From NCBI GenBank assembly GCA_017542245.1, contig JAFXXN010000146.1:1-39892 (forward strand): a stretch of 39,892 nt of DNA, written 5' to 3'. Both the position numbers and the translations under genes were made by a program. The notes under the pieces are model-generated. The model made no database searches. It was not told the DNA's origin and worked only from the letters and a program-made list of their open reading frames with translations. The stretch comes from Lachnospiraceae bacterium. Lineage in GTDB: Bacteria > Bacillota > Clostridia > Lachnospirales > Lachnospiraceae. Shown piece after piece: positions 17,133-24,523 of the stretch (position 1 is the stretch's first letter; every line of letters starts with the position of its first letter).

Positions 17133-19019
17133 TTATTTTGCTGGTGATATATTAAGTGCTAAAATAATATCTTCTTTGTTCTCAGTCTTTCCATCCGTTC
17201 CGACTACAGCCGTTTCGGCAATTTCTCTTTTTCTTTCAATTCTATCATTTACAATTTGCTCAACTGTATCCCTGTAAAACAACCTATATACAAATACAGT
17301 TTTTTCCTGTCCTCTTCTATAAGCTCTTGCAGATGCCTGATCTTCAAGTGCAGGATTCCACTCAAGGTTATAATGAATAACATGATTTGCTGCTGTTATA
17401 TTAAGGCCAGTGCCTGCAGCTCTCGGATTAAGAACAAGTAGGAAACTCCCTTCAAATTTATTAAACTTATCTACAATTCCTTGTCTATCTTCAACTGGCG
17501 TATTTCCGTTTATCCCATTCACAGGAATGTTAAATCTTTCTGGTATATCTTTTTGTAAAATTTCAAACATTTTCTGAAAAGAAGTAAATAAGATAACCTT
17601 TTCCCCACGTTCTACTACCTCTTCAAGAATTTCACACATTCTTTGATATTTAACTGAGCATGAAAATGGATCCTTTCCAACTTCTTCGTCACATACCTGA
17701 GGATGAGTGCAATACATCCGGAGTTTTTGTAAGGCTCCAAGTCCGACTGAGCTTCCACTTCCCGCTGCGAGTCGCCGGAATTCCTCATATTTCACACATT
17801 CTATATCGGACATGCTAATTTCCTGTGGAATGACAACCTTCTCCGGTAAATCCGTTGCAACATCCGATACTAGTCTTCTTATCATCAACGGACTTAATAA
17901 AGGTTCAATCTTATCTGCACCATCTACATCATCCGTTATATATGAGTCATATTCTGATCTCGTGCCAAACAAACCAGGCTTTATAAAGTCTACTAATGAC
18001 CAAATATCACTCACATGATTTTCAAATGGCGTACCGGATACAGCTATGCTAGAATTTCTAGGTATTTTTTTTACATACCTAGTTCGGTCACTATCGGGAT
18101 TTTTAATATTCTGTGCTTCATCCAAAACAACCAGATTCCATGAAATCATAGATAATAATGCCATATCGCTAACTGCGGTATTGTATGAAATCACTATCAC
18201 GTCATAACCATCAAAATCCTTATACCGACCCGTTCTTTTGGAACCATGATGAATAAGAGTCTTTAATTTTGGCGCAAATCTATTGCACTCTCTCTTCCAG
18301 TTTTGCAGAAGCGAAACTGGTGCAACTACCAGCATTGGTATTTTCCCATTATTTTTAAAATCCTGCATCAGAGTTATAATCTGAAGTGTTTTCCCGAGTC
18401 CCATTTCATCGCCGAGAATACACCCCGTATTCTCAGCAAGCATATATTTCATCCAGAAATAACCCGTCTTCTGATAATTGTATAGAGTCGCATCAACACC
18501 CTTTGGAAGCTCTCCATCTCTATTGATAGGTTTGTCCAAAACACTTGTCTCAACCAGATTAATAAAAGAGCCAACAACAAGCTTGTCTTTATTGCGAAGT
18601 AATTCTACATACTGTGATACAGTAATGATTCCACAGTTCAGAATATTCGCTGTCCTAAAAAGTTCCTCAACTTCCTTTGTGCTTCCTGTTACATAAAACC
18701 ATTCATTCTTTAAAACACATTGATCAATTATCTGACCCTGAATAACATCAACAGGTACTCTGTTTCCTTTTCTTTCACAATAAAGATTAAGAATGATTTT
18801 TTCTTCATCATTTCTAAGCTCGCACCTTATATCCGATCCAATTTTAGAAAATCTTAACTCTGGAAATGCATCACGAATAGACATGCATTCTATTCCTTTT
18901 ATAAAACTCTCCTCATCATTGGAAAGTGCAAGATACAATTCATCTGCATTCGGATGAAGAATCTCTTCTTCGACAGAAAGGGCTATATGATTGTGCTCTA
19001 TTAACCACTTGCCTTTCAT
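17133..19019 (-). CDS. SNF2-family DNA translocase
   Basis: SF2 motifs of the SNF2 class are complete: GDEMGLGKTLQI (203-214), VVAPVSLLQNWKREC (231-245), VVLDEAQNIKNPDS (297-310, DEAQ in place of DEAH), SGTPFENHVSDIWS, then the second RecA lobe LFTSFQKMFEIL, NPRAAGTGLNIT and ASARAYRRGQEKTVFVYRL. The first 170 residues are a separate N-terminal region of unknown fold. It should move along double-stranded DNA using ATP. Its ATG overlaps the stop of the preceding gene (ATGA), and the GHKL gene starts 15 bases after its end. It is the probable motor of the system. Confidence 0.93.
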   Translation of the reverse strand: MKGKWLIEHNHIALSVEEEILHPNADELYLALSNDEESFIKGIECMSIRDAFPELRFSKIGSDIRCELRNDEEKIILNLYCERKGNRVPVDVIQGQIIDQCVLKNEWFYVTGSTKEVEELFRTANILNCGIITVSQYVELLRNKDKLVVGSFINLVETSVLDKPINRDGELPKGVDATLYNYQKTGYFWMKYMLAENTGCILGDEMGLGKTLQIITLMQDFKNNGKIPMLVVAPVSLLQNWKRECNRFAPKLKTLIHHGSKRTGRYKDFDGYDVIVISYNTAVSDMALLSMISWNLVVLDEAQNIKNPDSDRTRYVKKIPRNSSIAVSGTPFENHVSDIWSLVDFIKPGLFGTRSEYDSYITDDVDGADKIEPLLSPLMIRRLVSDVATDLPEKVVIPQEISMSDIECVKYEEFRRLAAGSGSSVGLGALQKLRMYCTHPQVCDEEVGKDPFSCSVKYQRMCEILEEVVERGEKVILFTSFQKMFEILQKDIPERFNIPVNGINGNTPVEDRQGIVDKFNKFEGSFLLVLNPRAAGTGLNITAANHVIHYNLEWNPALEDQASARAYRRGQEKTVFVYRLFYRDTVEQIVNDRIERKREIAETAVVGTDGKTENKEDIILALNISPAK

Positions 19020-20146
19020 TTATTTCCTCCAAGTTTTTGAATGCTGCTTGCAGATATTTTTATTCTATGAGGAACAGTTGTTGATTCGATTACAGCCTCA
19101 ATACTTTCAGCAATTTCCTTTTCGGTGTTTTCAGAACGAATCACAATATCATATGTTTCACCTTCCATGTTTTTAGTAAAAGATGTTAGGTCTCTTGTCA
19201 ATCCCCTTAAAATACCATCGGATCCATATGCATTAACTATATCTGCCACATAACCCTGACTAACATTAACAAGGTTTAACATGTTTAGTACAACTGAGAC
19301 ATAAAAGTCTCCCCTATCAACCGTTTTTTGTCCCGACCACCACGAATAGTCTGTCGCAAATCTCCATAAACGTCGTGCTGCTTTTTCGGTGCTTTCAGGC
19401 TTCTCCTTTTCTATCATTAATGTTTGTTTCCCTGCATTCAAAAAAGCTATCTTATCTACAGACGAGGTGTCATCCCGCAATTGCTTGGCATAGCTATCCA
19501 TTTTCTTATGCTGATAGCCAGTAACCTTTTCAAAAAAACCTTTATACTTGTTTAGTTCCGAATAAACTCCAACTGCATAGGATGCAATTACAAACCATTG
19601 ATTTGGTACAAAAATATTTTTTGATGTAGGCGTTGTAATAATAGATGTGGAATTAAAGTATTCTATTTTCCACCTATTTCTATCAAGATACTCCTCATAT
19701 GCTGTTTTAAAATCATCTGTCAACTCAACATCCTGCCATACAAAATCTTGGTTGTAATGAATTGTTGATTGTCTAATTAATGCTCCCAAATCTTTAAGGA
19801 CTTCTGTATTTTCCATTTTACTTTGTTCAGTTGCCATACCTAAGATCTCCTTAACTCTTAATTCTATTTCTTGGTCAGAACAATTGGCAAGTTCATCGAA
19901 CACTTCCTGACGGGACGCTCTTAACCCTCTTTGATACCAACCACGTCTTCCATTATCAAAATATGGATCAAATTCATCACGCATATTTTTTATATTATTT
20001 GGATTTTCGTCAAGTATATCTCCAATTTTATCAAAAGCCTCACGAAAATTCTTGTAACCAAGAGCCCTAACTGCCTTCATGTCGCATCGTGAAAGATAAT
20101 AAGAAACTATTAATCCTATCCTTTTTTTATCGTTATTATTCATCAC
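19016..20146 (-). CDS. Unknown lead protein of the MORC/SNF2 restriction operon (376 aa)
   Basis: I do not recognise a named domain. Residues 5-100 form a helical region (IGLIVSYYLSRCDMKAVRALGY, then RDEFDPYFDNGRRGWYQRGL, then SDQEIELRVKEIL) that resembles an N-terminal module I recall from some HNH and restriction-associated proteins. The remainder is helical with a tryptophan-rich centre (RRLWRFATDYSWWSG). No catalytic motif is visible, so it may be a specificity, sensing or scaffold subunit. The start is GTG at 20146 or ATG at 20143; a GGGGGGA ribosome site lies just upstream. It is first in the six-gene operon and its stop overlaps the SNF2 start. Confidence 0.8.
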   Translation of the reverse strand: MMNNNDKKRIGLIVSYYLSRCDMKAVRALGYKNFREAFDKIGDILDENPNNIKNMRDEFDPYFDNGRRGWYQRGLRASRQEVFDELANCSDQEIELRVKEILGMATEQSKMENTEVLKDLGALIRQSTIHYNQDFVWQDVELTDDFKTAYEEYLDRNRWKIEYFNSTSIITTPTSKNIFVPNQWFVIASYAVGVYSELNKYKGFFEKVTGYQHKKMDSYAKQLRDDTSSVDKIAFLNAGKQTLMIEKEKPESTEKAARRLWRFATDYSWWSGQKTVDRGDFYVSVVLNMLNLVNVSQGYVADIVNAYGSDGILRGLTRDLTSFTKNMEGETYDIVIRSENTEKEIAESIEAVIESTTVPHRIKISASSIQKLGGNK

Positions 20147-20170
20147 GATATCCCCCCTTAATTCATACTC

Positions 20171-20187
20171 ATATATTCACAATATAT
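20171..20187. promoter_or_regulatory. Candidate operator upstream of the restriction operon
   Basis: ATATATT-CAC-AATATAT is a perfect 7-3-7 palindrome in the leader between the predicted promoter and the start of the 376-aa gene. A WYL regulator gene lies immediately upstream, so it is a natural binding site for that protein or for the HTH of the methyltransferase. AT-richness raises the chance of coincidence. Confidence 0.4.
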
Positions 20188-20220
20188 CGCATAACCCCTT
20201 TGTCCACATATGTATTGATT

Positions 20221-20249
20221 ATTATAAACATTTTTAACCTAAATAGCAA
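20221..20249 (-). promoter_or_regulatory. Predicted sigma-A promoter of the restriction operon
   Basis: On the minus strand TTGCTA (20244-20249) is followed after exactly 17 bases by TATAAT (20221-20226). Transcription would begin near 20213, giving a leader of about 70 bases that contains the palindrome. Confidence 0.55.
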
Positions 20250-20291
20250 TTGTTTCTTCTTCGTTGTTTATAGGTTGCATCTGTTTCTTAT

Positions 20292-21272
20292 CTATATCTT
20301 TCTCTTTTCAATCTCTTTTTCAAATCGTTTCACTATATCCTTAGGTCCAGCAATCTCCACATCAGTCCCGAGTGCAAATATCCATCCAAAGAACTGCCTG
20401 CTAACAGCCACCCTAACTACTGTCTCCGACCAGCCTTCCTTTTTTGACGGATGTATCATTATATTCTTGCCAAAACGGTCTATGATGACTCCAACCATCT
20501 CATCCTTGAATGCTATCCTTACATCCTTCTCTTCTCCGGCAAACATACCAAAGTTTTTGGTTGAGTAAGCTGCAAGATCCGCCTCCTTGAACTTATCCTT
20601 TCCCTTTCGCTTTTCAGGGAGGACTGTTATGTTCTTCATTTTATCTACGCGGAAATGCTTTATGCAGTCATCTGGCTCGGAGTATGCCACCAGATAGTAA
20701 TTTTCATCATCCCATATAAGAGCCCAGGGACTCACCCGGTAGGGTTCCTTCTTCTTTGGTTCCAGTTGTTTCTTCAAGTTCCACTGCATATATTCAAACA
20801 TTATCTGCTGATTCTGGCTTATAGCACGATGTATGTCATCTACCACGTAGTATATACTCTCATTCATGGTCTTTACACGTCCCTGTACCACTACCTGGCG
20901 CTTGAGCTGTGCTGCTTCGTAGTCGCTAGCCATGCTTGTGAGCTTCTTTATGAGTTCATTAGACTTCTTTTCGGTGATAAACTTTGAAGACTGGACCGCA
21001 TCTACTAGCAGCTTCAGTTCAGCTATGTCGAACTGCTTTTTACCTACATGATAATAGTAACTGCCTCCGACCGGCTCTCCTATGATATCCAGACCAAGCA
21101 CCTGTAGAGCCTCCAGGTCATCATACAGGCTCTTACGGTCTGCTGTACAGCCATATTCTGCGAGTCTCATCTGGATCTCTTTCATTGAGAGTCCATGTTC
21201 ATCATCAGTCTTTTCTGTCATTATCCTGCTTAGATAATATAGTTTAAGCTTCTGTTGTTTCCCCTTTGGCAT
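20292..21272 (-). CDS. WYL-domain transcriptional regulator
   Basis: The start was set at the ATG of MPKGKQQKLK because GGAGG lies eight bases upstream; the longer frame to 21317 has no such site. An N-terminal winged HTH (about 5-70, LSMKEIQMRLAEYGCTADRKSLYDDLEAL) is followed by a WYL domain with PYRVSPWALIWDDENYYLVAY and the helix DDCIKHFRVDKM, then a C-terminal WCX-like region. WYL proteins sense nucleotides or DNA damage and often repress anti-phage operons. It lies directly upstream of the MORC/SNF2 operon on the same strand, 145 bases from its first start, which makes control of that operon the leading idea. Control of the mobile element genes is an alternative. Confidence 0.88.
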   Translation of the reverse strand: MPKGKQQKLKLYYLSRIMTEKTDDEHGLSMKEIQMRLAEYGCTADRKSLYDDLEALQVLGLDIIGEPVGGSYYYHVGKKQFDIAELKLLVDAVQSSKFITEKKSNELIKKLTSMASDYEAAQLKRQVVVQGRVKTMNESIYYVVDDIHRAISQNQQIMFEYMQWNLKKQLEPKKKEPYRVSPWALIWDDENYYLVAYSEPDDCIKHFRVDKMKNITVLPEKRKGKDKFKEADLAAYSTKNFGMFAGEEKDVRIAFKDEMVGVIIDRFGKNIMIHPSKKEGWSETVVRVAVSRQFFGWIFALGTDVEIAGPKDIVKRFEKEIEKRKI

Positions 21273-21385
21273 AGTTTGTACCTCCGATAGACATATTTTA
21301 AGGCATAATACCCCCATATAATATTGTTATCGGCAGTACTGAGAGGGAAGTTTATAGCACTACAGGTGTAGACTTTTAAAGGTCA

Positions 21386-21505
21386 TCATTTTTCGAATCC
21401 GTCACGGCTGCAACGCTTGAAATACGGGCATTTCAGGCAGCACTTGTCACAGTAAACATTGTTCCCCTTTATGATCCTCTTGAACCAAAACAGTAATTTC
21501 TTCAT
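21386..21505 (-). CDS. Tiny cysteine-rich protein (39 aa)
   Basis: A 39-residue frame begins MKKLLFWFKRIIKG and ends with YCDKCCLKCPYFKRC, giving five cysteines in a CxxCCxxC...C spacing that could bind zinc. The ATG has AAGGAG seven bases upstream and the frame ends in TGA, TGA. It lies between RadC and the WYL gene on the same strand. I know of no family. The good ribosome site and the non-random cysteine spacing support translation, but its length leaves doubt. Confidence 0.5.
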   Translation of the reverse strand: MKKLLFWFKRIIKGNNVYCDKCCLKCPYFKRCSRDGFEK

Positions 21506-21626
21506 ACTTTTCTCCTTCCTTTTTATGACACTTCTATAATACACCACGTACCAGTCCAATAAAAACCTCTGCGGTACAGAACCTTTGTTCTTTTATGGAT
21601 ACTCTTGTCGGTCTCCATTTTTCCCA

Positions 21627-21669
21627 ATAAAAAAGCACAGCCCACAGCTATCCGCCATGAGTTGTGCTT
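21627..21669 (-). terminator. Rho-independent terminator after radC
   Basis: On the minus strand AAGCACA (21663-21669) pairs with TGTGCTT (21633-21639), followed by a run of six T residues at 21634-21629. It lies six bases past the RadC stop and ends the pcfB-coupling protein-radC unit. Confidence 0.8.
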
Positions 21670-21674
21670 ATAGG

Positions 21675-22256
21675 TCATCGTACCTGATCTTTACTTATCT
21701 CTTTAGTCTGTTTCTTTGTTATCTCTGCCTTCTTCTCGGCTATCTTTTCCTTTACTGATACCCTAGTATGTTCAGCTACCATAGGCTTGAACAGCTCCGG
21801 GTTTGTGCTGCGGATACTTGTATGGAGTCCGGTACCTCCGGCTATTATGATATGATCCGTTACCGGGATCCCGATGATGTGCCCTGCTTCTACCATGCGT
21901 TTTGTAACGCTCATATCCGCCTGGCTGGCATCAAGAGAGCCTGAAGGATGGTTGTGTATAGCAAGGACAGACTTTGCATTTGAAAGGATAGCTGACTTAA
22001 ATACATTCTGTATGGGTATCTGTGCTTGGTCTACGTCTCCTATACTGACAATGTTAAAGTTTATAGGATGTCTCCTTGTATCAAGATTTACAACACATAC
22101 ATACTCCCTGTCCATCTCGGCAAGGGCTTTTGCCATGACATCCACAGCCTTGTCTGAATCTGTTATGGCTTCATTGCTATACAGAGGCTCTGCCTCAGCC
22201 AGTTTCAGCCGTACCTGTACCTGCTTCAGTTCATACTGGTCCTTCGGCATCGGCAT
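21675..22256 (-). CDS. radC: RadC-like JAB/MPN-domain protein
   Basis: The JAMM motif is seen as HNHPSGSLDASQAD (HxHPSG...S..D), preceded by the REYVCVVNLDTRRHPI strand and followed by IPVTDHIIIAGG. This is the RadC domain without the N-terminal helix-hairpin-helix of chromosomal RadC, as is usual on plasmids and conjugative elements. The biochemical role is unclear; a metal-dependent hydrolase is expected. The last 45 residues are charged and helical. Two possible starts, at 22256 and 22250, share the AAGGGAG site; the second has the better spacing. It sits just after the broken coupling-protein gene. Confidence 0.87.
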   Translation of the reverse strand: MPMPKDQYELKQVQVRLKLAEAEPLYSNEAITDSDKAVDVMAKALAEMDREYVCVVNLDTRRHPINFNIVSIGDVDQAQIPIQNVFKSAILSNAKSVLAIHNHPSGSLDASQADMSVTKRMVEAGHIIGIPVTDHIIIAGGTGLHTSIRSTNPELFKPMVAEHTRVSVKEKIAEKKAEITKKQTKEISKDQVR

Positions 22257-22300
22257 CTCCCTTCACAAACTGTATCGTGACACTTACTATCTTCCCCGGA

Positions 22301-22915
22301 TTATCCTTTCGGATCTGAAATGATGTATGATGAATGAAGCTGCATAATCTGAGGCTTTACAAAAAACCTGGTCTTACCCGAGCCTGAACCTCCGATGACC
22401 ATGACATTCTTGTTGACTGCATACTCTATGCTTTTCGGTCTGCCATTCAGCCGAACCGACTCAGTCTTGGTAATGATCATGTTATTGTCAGGATCATCCT
22501 CATCCATATACGGGATTATGTCCTTCCGGCTTCCCCATCTGGCAGAACCGTATTCAAGTCCATGCCTGAATTTCTTCGCATTCTTCTTTTTCAGGTAAAC
22601 GATCAGCCATAAGGCTACGCCTGTTATAACACCGCCTAACAGATCATATCCGTTAAAACTTGGCATCAGATTTTCAAAAGCCTGTCCGAATCTTCCAAGG
22701 CTCTTTACAAGACGCATGGCGAAAATCTTTTCCGGGGTCAATCGAAAAGCATATGTAAACTTGTTTCCGAAATAACCAAAGATTATGTAAGGGATGGCTT
22801 TTTTCAGGATCTCCGATAAATTCAAGCGTTTGAGTGATTTTACAATATTGGAACGGAAATGAGTTCTTTTCGAAGGTCTATCTTTACCCAACGGAGTTTT
22901 TGTATCTTTCTTCAT
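22301..22915 (-). pseudogene. Truncated VirD4/TraG-type coupling protein (PcfC-like)
   Basis: The 204-residue product has the N-terminal membrane part (IPYIIFGYFGNKF and GGVITGVALWLIVYL), the KKFRHGLEYGSARWGS linker, and Walker A VMVIGGSGSGKTRF, then stops right after YIISDPKG. Full-length type IV coupling proteins continue for 350-400 more residues with Walker B and the hexamerisation core. The TAA sits where homologues go on, and the next 50 bases read as an unrelated in-frame tail, so a deletion has joined two genes. Without the ATPase core it cannot pump DNA. Its ATG overlaps the end of the PcfB gene. Confidence 0.85.
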
Positions 22916-23412
22916 AAACTCCGCTCCTTACGGCGGTTTTTATCCTTAGCCCTCTTCATATCAAGCTGTTTGCTCTTTTCTTTATTCTTCTGTATCTTTT
23001 CTTTCATGGATTCCTTTTCTTTCTGCTTCTTCACAGAATCCATGTATTCCTTAAATGCCATTCCCATGACATCCTTGTCCCTGGCTTTAAAGAAGAGATA
23101 ATATTTAGGCGGATCCTCGCCACTGTCCTTCTTTATCGCATAATCCACATGGTATTTTCTTGCAATCTTATCGAAGCTTTTTAATCCGCTGTTCTCTATC
23201 TCTACTTTCTCAGCCCCGGCATCCTGGTCCATGAGTTTCTGCAGTGTCATCTTCCCATGTTTAGGTGTTTCTCTTCTTTCCGTTGCATGCTGGTTCAGTC
23301 TCTGATGTTCTGCAGCTATAAACCCTGCCATGGCTCTAGCCACTACACCTGCTGTCATTCTTCCGGTGTTGAATGATACTGAAACTACACGCTGGTTAAC
23401 TTCTTCTTCCAT
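22912..23412 (-). CDS. PcfB-family protein (DUF3801)
   Basis: The sequence matches the PcfB/DUF3801 family: VVSVSFNTGRMTAGVVARAMAGFI at the N-terminus, GKMTLQKLMDQDAG and KSFDKIARKYHVDYAIKKD in the middle, and a long lysine-rich helix at the end. In plasmid pCF10 PcfB is an accessory factor that works with the coupling protein PcfC and the relaxase at the transfer complex. Here it directly precedes the coupling protein, as in conjugative elements, but the partner is truncated. Start: ATG with GAGAGGAG upstream. Confidence 0.85.
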   Translation of the reverse strand: MEEEVNQRVVSVSFNTGRMTAGVVARAMAGFIAAEHQRLNQHATERRETPKHGKMTLQKLMDQDAGAEKVEIENSGLKSFDKIARKYHVDYAIKKDSGEDPPKYYLFFKARDKDVMGMAFKEYMDSVKKQKEKESMKEKIQKNKEKSKQLDMKRAKDKNRRKERSL

Positions 23413-23429
23413 AATCTCACTCCTCTCTC

Positions 23430-23472
23430 AAAAAAATAAAGGCAGGATCAAGATTTCTCTTAACCCTGCCTT
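23430..23472 (-). terminator. Rho-independent terminator or attenuator ahead of pcfB
   Basis: AAGGCAGG pairs with CCTGCCTT on the minus strand (arms 23465-23472 and 23439-23446), followed by TTATTTTTTT. It lies between the truncated antitoxin fragment and PcfB, only a few bases before the pcfB ribosome site, so it could attenuate transcription into the transfer genes. Confidence 0.75.
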
Positions 23473-23509
23473 ATCGCAGTTTAAATATATGGGTATCTTT
23501 TATTATAAT

Positions 23510-23656
23510 TCAAATACTTTTTTTAGGAGAAAATGATATATTTTTATCAATATTGGCACGAATAGTTTCCATTTCAGGTTTCATCTTTTCATATGCCTTT
23601 TTGAACTCGGGATTTTTCATTTTCTCAGTTTTATATTCTTTAAGTGTCATATCCAT
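23510..23656 (-). CDS. HigA/XRE antitoxin N-terminal fragment (48 aa)
   Basis: The frame reads MDMTLKEYKTEKMKNPEF and KKAYEKMKPEMETIRANID, the typical start of HigA-type antitoxins, in which the segment after IDARK leads into the HTH. Here it breaks into NISFSPKKSI and stops, so the DNA-binding domain is missing. AAGGAG precedes the ATG. No toxin gene is next to it. It may be a remnant of a lost toxin-antitoxin pair or a small solo regulator. It lies downstream of the membrane protein gene on the same strand. Confidence 0.5.
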   Translation of the reverse strand: MDMTLKEYKTEKMKNPEFKKAYEKMKPEMETIRANIDKNISFSPKKSI

Positions 23657-23737
23657 TCATCTCCTTACTTTGACAAATGATCCAATCATTTCATCGCTCA
23701 TTACAATTTTAAGAGCGATATTTCATTTTGTCAATAA

Positions 23738-24052
23738 TTATCTTCGGGTTTTTCCTAAACACATTTTTACCATATTTGCAAAAACTGTTATGACAGCTAT
23801 CATAAGCATTATTCCACCTATCAGTCCTCCGGCTATTACACTAAAAGCAAATGCTCCTACAGTTCCTGATATACCATAACCTTTGGGCATAAGTTTGAAG
23901 AACATCCACCGGATACCGAACGGTATCCCGGCTATGATCCAGAACAGGAAATAATTGAAACCATCCGGTCTGGTGGCTATCGGGATACATACTGCAAGCC
24001 AGAGTACTATTGCTATCAACGGAAGTAATATCTTTGTTATTATGCTTTTCAT
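23738..24052 (-). CDS. Small integral membrane protein (104 aa; DUF6050-like)
   Basis: Three hydrophobic helices can be seen: residues 5-25 (ILLPLIAIVLWLAVCIPI), 32-48 (FNYFLFWIIAGIPFGIR) and 65-95 (GAFAFSVIAGGLIGGIMLMIAVITVFA). The arrangement with RWMFFKLMPKGYG in the loop resembles the DUF6050 family of Firmicutes mobile elements, a tentative assignment. It starts at the base right after the stop of the XRE gene. In related elements such proteins lie near transfer genes and are thought to be membrane parts of uncertain role. Confidence 0.65.
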   Translation of the reverse strand: MKSIITKILLPLIAIVLWLAVCIPIATRPDGFNYFLFWIIAGIPFGIRWMFFKLMPKGYGISGTVGAFAFSVIAGGLIGGIMLMIAVITVFANMVKMCLGKTRR

Positions 24053-24523
24053 CTAGCTCTCCTTTTTAAAACTGCCAAGTTTCCAATTCAGGTATTCGTC
24101 ATAAGTTATCTTACCCTTCACATACCGTGTCTTCATTTCACGCCATTCAGGATACTTTTGCATCAAAGTTTTAAATGTCTCATTTTTAATATTTGATATA
24201 TCGTCCTTTCTGAGCGTTATGCCTGGGCAAAGTTCCTCAAACCACAAAAGCTCATAATAAAGCTGTTCAGGATCCCTGAAGCTCCACCTCTCGATCATTT
24301 TTATATTCACATCAAGGACTTCCGCAATTTTCTTAAGTCTGTTCGGTGATACATCTCTGTCCTTCCTTTCCATGCGGCATATCAGGTTCCTGACGGTTTT
24401 CGATTTTATCCCTATCCTTTCACCAAGTGTCTGCTGACTCATCCTGCGGAACTGTCTTATAAAAGCTATTCGTGCACCTTGACAAAGACTTTTCAGTTCA
24501 GGTCGACAATAATAAACTGTCAT
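24053..24523 (-). CDS. XRE-family HTH protein (156 aa)
   Basis: An HTH spans about residues 15-75 (ARIAFIRQFRRMSQQTLGERIGI, KTVRNLICRMERKDRDVSPNRLKKIAEVLDV). The C-terminal 80 residues are helical and contain YPEWREMKTRYVKGKITYDEYLNWKLGSF. It overlaps the RepA stop by four bases (ATGA) and the next ATG follows its own stop directly. It probably regulates the rep-par-transfer operon. The role is inferred from position. Confidence 0.75.
   Translation of the reverse strand: MTVYYCRPELKSLCQGARIAFIRQFRRMSQQTLGERIGIKSKTVRNLICRMERKDRDVSPNRLKKIAEVLDVNIKMIERWSFRDPEQLYYELLWFEELCPGITLRKDDISNIKNETFKTLMQKYPEWREMKTRYVKGKITYDEYLNWKLGSFKKES

Noticed and set aside
13021-20146. DISARM, BREX, Zorya or Druantia system
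   Set aside because: The diagnostic genes of those systems (DrmA/DrmB, PglZ/BrxC, ZorA/ZorB, DruA-E) are not present; sharing a SNF2 helicase or methyltransferase is not enough.
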